A stretch of DNA of 50,678 bases from JAABSQ01 sp964573705 (GTDB lineage: Bacteria > Desulfobacterota > Desulfobacteria > Desulfobacterales > Desulfococcaceae). A program made the translations under genes and the position numbers. The stretch spans positions 1 through 50,678 of the forward strand of contig CAZNLT010000015.1 of assembly GCA_964573705.1 (NCBI GenBank), read 5' to 3'. The notes under the pieces are model-generated. The model was not told the DNA's origin. It did no database searches and was given only the letters and a program-made list of their open reading frames with translations. How positions within the stretch are numbered: position 1 is the first letter of the stretch; each line of letters begins with the position of its first letter. Positions 39,606 to 47,299 of this stretch are shown here, one piece after another.

Positions 39606-40967
39606 TCAGAAGAGGGTTTCCACCGCCTCTGCCATGGATTTGATCCCCACCACCTCGATTCCGTCTACCTGTTTCATCCGCTTCAAATTGCTCTCGGGGA
39701 CCAGGCACCGGGTAAACCCCATCTTCATGATCTCCGACACCCGGGTCTCCACCTGGCCGATGGCCCGCACCTCGCCGGTGAGGCCCACCTCCCCCATCAC
39801 GATGTGGCCTTCGGGCACCGGCCGATCCATAAAAGAAGAGGCCACTGCGGCCACGATGCCCATGTCCACGGCCGGTTCGTCCACCTTGACCCCGCCGGCC
39901 ACATTCATAAAGAGGTCATGGCCCATGAGGTGCATCCCGAGTTTTTTTTCCATCACCGCCACCAGCAAGGCCACCCGGTTGGGATCGAGCCCCAGAATGG
40001 TTCTGCGGGGGGTGCCGAAATTGGTGCTGCTGGAGAGGGCCTGAAGCTCCACCAGAATCGGCCGGGTCCCTTCCATACAGGCGGTGACCACCGAACCGGG
40101 GGCATTTTCCGGGCGCTCCGACAGAAAGACCGCGGACGGATTGGGCACCTCGCACAGGCCGTTTTCCTTCATTTCAAAAACCCCGATTTCGTTGGTGGAG
40201 CCGAACCGGTTTTTGACCGCCCGCAGAATCCGGAAGACATGGCTGCGGTCGCCTTCGAAATAGAGAACCGTATCCACCATATGCTCCAGCAGACGGGGGC
40301 CGGCGATGGCGCCTTCTTTGGTGACATGGCCCACGAGAAAGGTGGGAATGCCGCTCTGCTTGGCCATGATCATCAGCCGCATAGCCGATTCCCGCACCTG
40401 GGTCACGCTCCCGGGGGCCGAAGACAGTTCGCTGTTGAACATGGTCTGAATCGAATCGATCACCAGAAAATCGGGCTTTTCATCCTCCACCATGCCCATG
40501 ATGGCTTCCATTTCGATTTCGGAAACCACCAGCAGTTCGTGGGAAATCGTTCCCAGCCGGCGGCTGCGAAGGCGGATCTGCCGAATCGACTCCTCGCCCG
40601 AGACGTAAAGCACCTTGTATCCCTGACCGGACAACCCGTACAGGGCTTGAAGCATCAGGGTCGATTTGCCGATACCGGGATCACCGCCGATCAGGATCAA
40701 TGACCCGGTAACCAGGCCCCCGCCCAGCACCCGGTCGAACTCCTGAATTCCGGTCATGGTTCGGGATTCATCATCCAGTTCCACCGAATCGATGGGGATC
40801 GGCCTGGTGTGGACCGCGCCCCGAAAGGTCCGCCGATGCGGCCGGGACCGCTCGGTCTCCTCCACATAGGTGTCCCACTGTCCGCAATCCGGACATTTGC
40901 CGAGCCATTTCGGACTTTTGGCGCCGCAGGTCTGGCAGATGAATACGGTTTTGGTCTTTTTCTTCAT
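39606..40967 (-). CDS. radA: DNA repair protein RadA (Sms)
   Basis: This 453-residue protein has an N-terminal zinc finger (FICQTCGAKSPKWLGKCPDCGQW), a RecA-like ATPase with Walker A GGDPGIGKSTL and Walker B DFLVIDSIQTM, the RadA-specific KNRFGSTNEIGVFEM motif, and a C-terminal Lon-like domain (HLMGHDLFMNVAGG, MGEVGLTGEVRAIGQVETR). RadA is a hexameric helicase that extends recombination intermediates. Start 40967 (MKKKTKTVFICQ) agrees with homologues; an upstream ATG at 41015 would add 16 residues, and neither has a strong ribosome-binding site. Confidence 0.95.
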   Translation of the reverse strand: MKKKTKTVFICQTCGAKSPKWLGKCPDCGQWDTYVEETERSRPHRRTFRGAVHTRPIPIDSVELDDESRTMTGIQEFDRVLGGGLVTGSLILIGGDPGIGKSTLMLQALYGLSGQGYKVLYVSGEESIRQIRLRSRRLGTISHELLVVSEIEMEAIMGMVEDEKPDFLVIDSIQTMFNSELSSAPGSVTQVRESAMRLMIMAKQSGIPTFLVGHVTKEGAIAGPRLLEHMVDTVLYFEGDRSHVFRILRAVKNRFGSTNEIGVFEMKENGLCEVPNPSAVFLSERPENAPGSVVTACMEGTRPILVELQALSSSTNFGTPRRTILGLDPNRVALLVAVMEKKLGMHLMGHDLFMNVAGGVKVDEPAVDMGIVAAVASSFMDRPVPEGHIVMGEVGLTGEVRAIGQVETRVSEIMKMGFTRCLVPESNLKRMKQVDGIEVVGIKSMAEAVETLF

Positions 40968-41127
40968 CGATTTAGCCGGTCCCGGTTTCGTGTTCTTATT
41001 GACATCGACTTCCATACCATGTCATTTAACGGCTATCAAGATTGAGCGCCGCCGGATTGCCGGCCGTCTCCCGAATCTATTGTAAAGACCGGTAAATACA
41101 GCCTCCACAGAAACCGGAAAGGTATCT

Positions 41128-41991
41128 ATGCCTCTGAAACAGATCCATTGGACCGAATTGATTCTGCTCATCGCCGTTGCCTGCCCCGCCGGAATTCCGG
41201 CAGCCGATCAGACCGATTATTTCGGTTCTCTGCAAAAACGTCTTATCCAAGACCGGTTCAGCGCCCAGCGAATTTCAGCACTGTATCAACACCCGTCAGT
41301 TGCTTTTGAAACCCGAGGGGTCTCCCTTTATTTCATCCACCAGGAAAGCAAGCTCAATTACGACCAGTTTCTGGAACCGGGGCCGATTGACCGAGCCAAA
41401 ACCTACATGGCCGACCACCAACCCGCCCTGATTCAGGCGGAACAGGCCTTCGGCGTCCATCGTTATGTAATCACCGCCATTCTTCTGGTGGAAACCCGAC
41501 TGGGAACTTATGTGGGAAACCGACTGGTGCTCAACACCTTCTCCAGCATGGCCGCCCTGGCCGATCCGGCGGTTCGCCGGGCCGTCTGGAACGAGGTGGC
41601 CGGCACCACCCACCTTACGAAAGCCAAATTCAATGCCAAAGCGGACCAGAAGGCCCGATGGGCCTACGATGAACTGAAGGCGTTTCTCACCTTTGCCCAG
41701 GCGGAAAATATAGCCCCCCACACCGTGGTGGGTTCGTATGCCGGAGCGATGGGGTATTGTCAGTTTCTGCCGAGCAACGCCCTTACGCTCGCCAGGGACG
41801 GAAACGGGGACGGCCGAATCGATCTCTTCAACCACGCCGACGCCATCATGAGCGTGGCCAGTTATCTCAACCGCTACGGGTGGCATTCCGGAATTGGGCG
41901 AGAAAAGGCATACAAATCTGTTTACCACTATAATCACAGTAAATATTACGTCAACACGGTGTTGAGCATTGTGGACCTGTTGAAAGGATAG
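41128..41991 (+). CDS. Lytic murein transglycosylase (MltB-like)
   Basis: This 287-residue protein has an N-terminal export signal (LILLIAVACPAGIPAAD). The transglycosylase domain includes VHRYVITAILLVETRLGTYVG with the catalytic Glu, NTFSSMAALAD, YAGAMGYCQFLPSNALTLAR and DLFNHADAIMSVASYLNRYGW, all MltB/SLT_2-type motifs. It cleaves peptidoglycan glycan strands with formation of anhydro-muropeptides in the periplasm. The lipobox of MltB proper is not seen, so it may be soluble. It is followed by a small membrane protein gene after 1 bp. Confidence 0.9.
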   Translation: MPLKQIHWTELILLIAVACPAGIPAADQTDYFGSLQKRLIQDRFSAQRISALYQHPSVAFETRGVSLYFIHQESKLNYDQFLEPGPIDRAKTYMADHQPALIQAEQAFGVHRYVITAILLVETRLGTYVGNRLVLNTFSSMAALADPAVRRAVWNEVAGTTHLTKAKFNAKADQKARWAYDELKAFLTFAQAENIAPHTVVGSYAGAMGYCQFLPSNALTLARDGNGDGRIDLFNHADAIMSVASYLNRYGWHSGIGREKAYKSVYHYNHSKYYVNTVLSIVDLLKG

Positions 41992-41992
41992 C

Positions 41993-42217
41993 ATGAATAC
42001 CGTCACTGTTATCGTGAGCATCGGCCTTCTTTTTTACATTCTCACCTGCTGGGCCGTGATCGACATCGCCTATAAAGATTTTTCATCCCTGCCGGTCAAG
42101 GCGGCTTGGGGATTCACCGCCCTGATCCCCTTTATCGGTGTGGTCATCTATCTGATATTCGGCTATCGAAAAGGAACCCGCAGGGAAAAAATCAAGGAAT
42201 CCGAAAATAACGTTTGA
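41993..42217 (+). CDS. Small membrane protein with PLDc-N-like domain
   Basis: This 74-residue protein has two membrane segments, TVIVSIGLLFYILTCWAVID (~4-23) and AAWGFTALIPFIGVVIYLIF (~37-56), and a basic tail (GYRKGTRREKIKE). The IPFIGVVIYLIFGYRKG ending is typical of the phospholipase D N-terminal-like (PLDc_N) small membrane domain, here without any catalytic domain. The function is unknown. It starts 1 bp after the transglycosylase stop, so the two are co-translated. Confidence 0.8.
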   Translation: MNTVTVIVSIGLLFYILTCWAVIDIAYKDFSSLPVKAAWGFTALIPFIGVVIYLIFGYRKGTRREKIKESENNV

Positions 42218-42218
42218 C

Positions 42219-42254
42219 ACGCCCCCGCTTTTTGAATATAAGGGTGGGCGTTTT
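42219..42254 (+). terminator. Probable terminator before tRNA-Glu
   Basis: An ACGCCC/GGGCGT stem with a 21-nt loop is followed by TTTTGC, directly after the small membrane protein gene and 7 bp before the tRNA. Confidence 0.55.
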
Positions 42255-42260
42255 GCAGTT

Positions 42261-42336
42261 GGCCCCATCGTCTAGTGGTCTAGGACGCCGGCCTCTCACG
42301 CCGGTAACACGGGTTCGAACCCCGTTGGGGTCACCA
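42261..42336 (+). tRNA. tRNA-Glu (anticodon CUC)
   Basis: This 76-nt cloverleaf has acceptor arms GGCCCCA/TGGGGTC, a D-arm region TCTAGTGGTCTAGGA typical of tRNA-Glu, anticodon arm CGGCC-TCTCACG-CCGG with CTC, a T-arm with GGTTCGAACC, and an encoded CCA end. It reads GAG codons. It is followed at once by a terminator. Confidence 0.97.
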
Positions 42337-42342
42337 TTGATA

Positions 42343-43856
42343 TCAAAGGGTTACGTTTCGTAACCCTTTTTTTATTTGTGTGGACACAAAATCCGGACAG
42401 CTTTTTTCGGCGAACCCGGCTGATAATTCAATGAGACGATCATCTTGTATCCGGCTACGGCAAACGGGTATGCGGCTGAAAAATAATTGAGATCGGGGGT
42501 CGAAATTTTCCTTCGCAGATAGGTTTTTCCGTGAAAATTTTTTTTCCCAGGTGCGCCCTTCATCGCGGTCGAAGATGACGAGGTGCCCTTCCGCTGCTGC
42601 ACATTGGTCCATATAAGCGGCCGTCTGGGGCAGCCCGTCTGAAAGGGTTTTTTCCAGGGATTTATGTTTCACTTTCAATTCGATTACCGACCGCTGCACC
42701 CCGTCGGGAATCGGCCAGATCACCAGCAGGTCGGTCCGCATTCGGCCCAGGCCGTATTCGCATTCGGCCCGTCCGCCGGAGTTGACGACCCGCTGTAAAA
42801 AGGCCTGCAGCAGGAGCTGCGGACCGGCCTCTTTGTACTGAAGCCGCTCCACCCAATGCTCGGAATGTTCTCTGAAGAATTTTTGAAAAGAACTGAAAAG
42901 CTTGTGAAGGTTTAATCGGCCTTCTTCGGCCACATACCAGGCGGTCTCCTGATAAATGCCCATCTGAAGATTCCAGGACAGTTCCCGGGGGATGATTTCC
43001 TGATAAATCGGATTCGCAATGGCAATGGTTCCATCTATGGCTACCCGAATCAACCCGAGGTCCGCCACGTATTGAACATCATCCATCATCCAGACGGAAC
43101 TGGTCCGTTTCTGCATCCCCGGCGAGAATCGGAGCGATCACCCGGCGCAACCTCTCTTCCGGGAGCTTGTCGGTCAGCTGATCCAGGTGGGTCTCCCGGC
43201 GCAGAATCAGGTTTTCCTTGGCTTGAAAAACGGCGGACTCCTCCACGGCAACGGAAAGATCCCGGTATTCCTTCATCCGAAAACAGGTTTCGTAAGCCAG
43301 CGCGTTCACCCGCCAGGGTTGTCACTGGGTGAGACGCCCATACCGCGTCTTTTGCTTCACGAGTGAAGACCTGCCCGGTCTCTTTCGTGTGGCATTCTAA
43401 GAGATGCTCTACTTCCCAAACAGAGAAATCCAACAGCCGCAGGGATTCGACTTTGATGTTAAAGGCGCTGCCGCCGGTGATGATTTCCTTCTTCTTTGAG
43501 GAATGGATGCGGTAGTCCCGAATATCCCGCACCCCGCATAAAACCACGGGCTGCGGGAATTCAGCCGGCCGACGATCATAACCGGATCGAATCTGTCGGA
43601 GCACCGAAATCAACGTGTCGCCAACCAGAGAATCGATTTCATCCAGCAGAAGTACCGTCGGTCTCGGGCTCATATCCGCCCACCGAACCAGGGTTTCGTT
43701 CAGGGAGGCACCCTCTCCGGAAATCGACAGAATTTCCGGCCACATGCTTGTGAACCGATCATCCTTCAAATGAAAAGCCGCCCGGCTTCCGAATTCAGAA
43801 AAGATCGCCCCGATTCCTCGGTGAACCACTTCTCTGGCTGGCTGGGCCGCATCCAT
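42343..43856 (-). pseudogene. Decayed AAA ATPase fused to a PD-(D/E)XK-type domain
   Basis: Joined pieces match a family of ATP-binding proteins with a C-terminal nuclease-like domain: TVLLLDEIDSLVGDTLISVL (Walker B), VVLCGVRDIRDYRIHS, GGSAFNIKVESLRL, QPWRVNALAYETCFR, LILRRETHLDQL, ANPIYQEIIPREL, HWVERLQYKEAGPQLLLQAF and the nuclease strand RTDLLVIWP...SVIELKVKH. Lesions: the N-terminal part with the Walker A loop is absent; near 43327-43345 an extra G shifts the frame and TGA replaces the Gly codon of LTQGQPW; at 43083-43100 a 7-bp tandem duplication of GATGATG shifts it again. The intact ancestor was probably a defence or mobile-element-associated ATPase/nuclease. It lies next to tRNA-Glu. 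Confidence 0.85.
42345..42373 (+). terminator. Rho-independent terminator of tRNA-Glu
   Basis: A perfect 11-bp stem, AAAGGGTTACG/CGTAACCCTTT, with a TTT loop runs into a T tract. It starts 9 bp after the tRNA and overlaps the end of the minus-strand pseudogene. Confidence 0.9.
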
Positions 43857-44033
43857 CTTTCTTTGTCGTAAAATTCAGGATTCAAAACACCCGAATACAT
43901 GCTTTTCCGTATGGAAGTGGCGCAGACCAGATATTACAAGGGCAATGATAAAGAATTGACGCATTCACCCCGGGAAAGGAACGGAATCGGGCGATTTGCA
44001 CCAAATAATCGGCTGAGCCGAAAGGAGGCGCAT

Positions 44034-45548
44034 ATGAGCGGGATCGCAGTGGGGTGGAATACTCCCCATCCGGAAAAAGTGGACACCATGTTCAGCAAAA
44101 TGACCCATCGGGGGACCTATCTGTCCGGCGCCAAAACGGTGGGAAAAGCCGTCCTGGCCCAAAATTATGTGCGAGCCGATACCGCCGGGGCCGCGCCGGA
44201 TGCCGCAGTCCCCTTCAGCGATGGAAAGGACGGCCTGACTCTCTGCTATGACGGGCAGATCGGAAACCGGCAGGAACTCGCCGCCCGATATGATGTGGCG
44301 GACGGCCCGTTCCGGGAAGAGCGACTGGTGCTGACCCTGTACCGCCGGTACGGCGAAGCCATGCTGGACAAGCTGGATGACGCCATCTTTTGCATGGTGA
44401 TCACCGACGGCTCGCAACTGCTGGCGGCCCGGGACCTGCTCGGCATCAAAACCCTGTTTTACGCCGAAGATCAGGGCGCCCTCTATTTTGCCACGGAACT
44501 CAAGTCCATCATCACCGTCTCTTCGGAGGTCTTCGAGTTTCCCGCGGGCCATGCCATGAATGCGGACGGAGGCTTCCGGCCCTTTGCCGCCCTGCCCGAT
44601 ACCCCCCCGGCCCGGACCGAAGAAGATATCGAGGCCATCTGCGGGAATGTGCGTCGAATCATTCAGGATAGCTTTGACGCCCATGTCGATTTTTCATATC
44701 CCACCGGCGCATTGTTGAGCGGCGGTATGGACAGCAGCGTGATCTCCTTGCTGGCCGCGGAGGCCGTCAAGGCGAACGGCGGCGGTGAACCCCTCCGCAC
44801 CTATGCGATCGGCGTGGGCGAAAGCAGTGATATCCTGAACGCCAGGATCATGGCCGAATTCATCGGCAGCGATCATCAGGAGCTGTATATCGGGATCGAA
44901 GAGATCATCGAGGCCCTTCCCGAAGTGATCTATTATCTGGAGCATTTCGATCCCTCTCTGGTGCGAAGTTCGGTGGCCAATTTTCTGATCAGCCAAAAAG
45001 CCCGGGCGGAAGGCATGGAGGTGCTCCTGTCCGGCGAAGGCGGAGACGAGGTCTTCTGCGGGTACGGCTACCTCAAACAATTCCCGCCCGAAGAGATGTT
45101 TCCGATACAGATGCAGTGTCTCGGATATCTGCATAACAACGCGGCCCTGCGACTCGACCGCATGAACTATTCTCATTCAATTCGGGTGGTGACGCCTTTG
45201 ATCTCGGGCGAACTGCTCCGATATGCGCTGAGCATTCCGCCCGAATTGAAGATTCGGACGGCGGGGGAAGAAAAGATCGAAAAATGGATCTTCCGCAAAG
45301 CCTATGAAGACCTTCTCCCGGAGGTGATCACCTGGCGCTACAAACAGGAATTTTCCCAGGGATCGGGCTCGGCCGATGTTCTGCCGAACATCTTTGAGGA
45401 AAAGGTCTCGGACGATACCCTCAGGAAGGCCCGGGCGGCATTCTCGAATATCCGCAGCAAAGAGGAGGCCTACTACTTCAACATCTTCAAAGACCATTTC
45501 GGCGCGGGCAAAGCGGCGGAGACGGTCGGGCAATGGCCTTTGCTGTAA
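44034..45548 (+). CDS. Asparagine synthetase-like protein lacking the glutaminase cysteine
   Basis: This 504-residue protein starts at ATG 44034, 6 bp after AAGGAGG. The class II glutamine amidotransferase domain (~1-190) is recognisable (MTHRGTYLSG, LCYDGQIGNRQEL, YRRYGEAMLDKLDDAIFCMV, RDLLGIKTLFYA). The synthetase domain has the PP-loop GALLSGGMDSSVISLLAAEA, LLSGEGGDEVFCGYGY and WRYKQEFSQGSG. The catalytic Cys normally found directly after the initiator Met (MCGI) is Ser (MSGI), so glutamine hydrolysis should not work. It could use free ammonia or act on another acceptor. An upstream ATG at 43899 is not supported. The next gene follows after 33 bp. Confidence 0.88.
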   Translation: MSGIAVGWNTPHPEKVDTMFSKMTHRGTYLSGAKTVGKAVLAQNYVRADTAGAAPDAAVPFSDGKDGLTLCYDGQIGNRQELAARYDVADGPFREERLVLTLYRRYGEAMLDKLDDAIFCMVITDGSQLLAARDLLGIKTLFYAEDQGALYFATELKSIITVSSEVFEFPAGHAMNADGGFRPFAALPDTPPARTEEDIEAICGNVRRIIQDSFDAHVDFSYPTGALLSGGMDSSVISLLAAEAVKANGGGEPLRTYAIGVGESSDILNARIMAEFIGSDHQELYIGIEEIIEALPEVIYYLEHFDPSLVRSSVANFLISQKARAEGMEVLLSGEGGDEVFCGYGYLKQFPPEEMFPIQMQCLGYLHNNAALRLDRMNYSHSIRVVTPLISGELLRYALSIPPELKIRTAGEEKIEKWIFRKAYEDLLPEVITWRYKQEFSQGSGSADVLPNIFEEKVSDDTLRKARAAFSNIRSKEEAYYFNIFKDHFGAGKAAETVGQWPLL

Positions 45549-45581
45549 CTTCGAACCGCAAAGCAAACGCTGCGATACCCC

Positions 45582-46079
45582 ATGAACATCTTCATTCTGG
45601 ATCGAGACATTCCCACCTGCGCCCGGTATCACGCGGATCAGCATGTGGTGAAAATGATTCTGGAGTCCACCCAGATGCTCTGCACCGTCGCTTCCCAATG
45701 CGGTGTGCAGGTGCCCTATCGACCCACCCATATGAAGCATCCCTGCACCCTCTGGACCGGCCGATCCCTGGCCAACTGGAAATGGCTGCGCCGATTGGCG
45801 CTTCAGCTGAATGCCGAATTCAAATATCGATACCGAAAAGAGACCGATCACGCCTCCGCCGCCGTGGCCCGGGACCTCCTACCGCCGCCGCTTCCGGATA
45901 CCGGTTTGACCGAGTTCGCTCAGGCCATGGACGCGAAGTATCAGGTGCCGGGAGACGCGGTGCAGGCATACCGAAATTTTTACATCGGGGAAAAAAGCCG
46001 GTTCGCCGCCTGGACCCGGCGGAAACCGCCGAAATGGTTCGTTCGTGCGATCCGGCCCCACGCTTACCCATCGAAATAG
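45582..46079 (+). CDS. Uncharacterised phage-type small protein
   Basis: This 165-residue protein starts MNIFILDRDIPTCARYHADQ, followed by HVVKMILESTQMLCT. This 'short N-terminal strand, two histidines, KMILE' pattern is shared with a family seen in bacteriophages and scattered bacteria. The middle part, THMKHPCTLWTGRSLANWKW, and the C-terminal FYIGEKSRFAAWTRR...PKWF are rich in Trp, Arg and His, which suggests nucleic-acid binding or processing. I know of no proven function. It has no strong ribosome-binding site and lies 33 bp after the asparagine synthetase-like gene. Confidence 0.7.
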   Translation: MNIFILDRDIPTCARYHADQHVVKMILESTQMLCTVASQCGVQVPYRPTHMKHPCTLWTGRSLANWKWLRRLALQLNAEFKYRYRKETDHASAAVARDLLPPPLPDTGLTEFAQAMDAKYQVPGDAVQAYRNFYIGEKSRFAAWTRRKPPKWFVRAIRPHAYPSK

Positions 46080-46090
46080 GAGAGATACCC

Positions 46091-46573
46091 ATGGCAGATC
46101 ATCTATCCATTTATCTCAGCGACCATGCCGCCGCCTCCGTTGCCATGCTGGAACTGGCTAAACGGAGCCGCGAGAACAACAAAGGAACGGAACTCGGGGA
46201 TTACCTGAGCAGAACCATTGCACGACTGGAAAATGAACACAGCGCTCTGGAACATTTCATTCAACAGATGGACGGGTCCGAGTCGACCCTCAAAAACATC
46301 GCCGCCTGGGGGGCTGAAAAACTGGGTCGGCTTAAATTAAACGACGCCGTCTTGCGCTACTCCGAATTGAGCCGTATAGTTGAACTCGAAGGATTGATCG
46401 CCGCCGCTGAAATCAAGATCATCATGTGGACGGCCCTGAAGGCGCATGCGGCTCAAGATCCAGGTTTTTCAGGCCCCGATATGGACCGGTTCATCAATGA
46501 AACCCAGACCATGAAGGAAAACCTCAAAGGATACCACCAGGCGGCGGCGCACACGGCTTTTTCAGAAAAATGA
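46091..46573 (+). CDS. Uncharacterised helical protein
   Basis: I do not recognise this 160-residue protein. It starts MADHLSIYLSDHAAASVAML, has AGGAG upstream, and is predicted all-helical with regularly spaced Glu and His (ARLENEHSALEHFIQQM, YSELSRIVELEGLIAAAE). The pattern is like a four-helix bundle, but the ExxH metal ligands of ferritins are not clearly placed. It lies 11 bp after the phage-type gene and 104 bp before bfr. Confidence 0.6.
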   Translation: MADHLSIYLSDHAAASVAMLELAKRSRENNKGTELGDYLSRTIARLENEHSALEHFIQQMDGSESTLKNIAAWGAEKLGRLKLNDAVLRYSELSRIVELEGLIAAAEIKIIMWTALKAHAAQDPGFSGPDMDRFINETQTMKENLKGYHQAAAHTAFSEK

Positions 46574-46677
46574 CCGGCGCCGCTCCGGTCTGCACAAAAA
46601 AAGCAGCCCAACGGTTTCGTCGTCGCAGGAAAAACCTCGCGACCTTTAACCCATGCATAACCTACAGGAGGATGAAG

Positions 46678-47223
46678 ATGGCGGAAGCATCACGTGAAGA
46701 ACGAAAAAACAAAGTCATCGAAGTACTGAACCAAGCCAGAGAAATGGAACTTCATGCCATCTCTCAGTACATGAACCACCACTACAACCTCGACGACATG
46801 GATTACGGCGAGCTGGCCAAAAATATGAAGCTGATCGCCATCGATGAAATGCGGCATGCGGAAATGTTCGCCGAACGGATTACCGAACTGGGCGGAGAAC
46901 CGGTCGCCGGATTCACCGACAAGGTGGAAAAAGGCGAAAAACCCGAACAGATCTTCAAAAGCGACCTGGGCCTGGAAGACGACACCGTCGACAAGTACAA
47001 CCGGTTTCTGCTGGTCTGCCGGGAAAACGGCGACAGCACCACCATGAAAATCTTTGAAGACATCATCGACGAAGAACAGGAACACCTGAATTATTTCGAC
47101 GATATCGGGGAGCATATCGAAAACCTCGGCTCCGCCTACCTGGCCCGGATCGCCGGCACCTCCGCCAGCACCGGCGGATACTCCAAAGGCTTCACCGGCA
47201 TGACCGGCGGCGAAGGCGAATAA
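46678..47223 (+). CDS. bfr: Bacterioferritin
   Basis: This 181-residue iron-storage protein starts at ATG 46678, 6 bp after GGAGG (46667-46671); an ATG at 46672 lies too close to it. Ferroxidase ligands appear in NQAREMELHAISQYMNHH, AIDEMRHAEMFAERI and DEEQEHLNYFDDIGEHI, and the haem-binding Met lies in the IAIDEMRHAEMFAERI helix. The sequence and the C-terminal AGTSASTGGYSKGF tail are close to the Desulfovibrio desulfuricans bacterioferritin, which binds Fe-coproporphyrin III. It oxidises and stores iron and helps survival under oxygen exposure. Confidence 0.95.
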   Translation: MAEASREERKNKVIEVLNQAREMELHAISQYMNHHYNLDDMDYGELAKNMKLIAIDEMRHAEMFAERITELGGEPVAGFTDKVEKGEKPEQIFKSDLGLEDDTVDKYNRFLLVCRENGDSTTMKIFEDIIDEEQEHLNYFDDIGEHIENLGSAYLARIAGTSASTGGYSKGFTGMTGGEGE

Positions 47224-47235
47224 CCATCCCTCATT

Positions 47236-47267
47236 CCGGGCCGCTCGCAAAAGACCGCGCGGCCCGG
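47236..47267 (+). terminator. GC-rich hairpin after bfr
   Basis: A perfect 9-bp stem, CCGGGCCGC/GCGGCCCGG, encloses a 14-nt loop, 12 bp after the bfr stop. There is no clear T tract, so it may act as an RNA-stabilising hairpin or an incomplete terminator. Confidence 0.45.
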
Positions 47268-47299
47268 GTGTTGATCCTTACCGAAACAGGCAATCCTTC

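Noticed and set aside
43316..43345. In-frame TGA in the ATPase pseudogene as a second selenocysteine codon
   Set aside because: The family has Gly here (LTQGQPW), the frame is already shifted by an adjacent inserted base, and no SECIS-like hairpin with a GGUCU loop follows.
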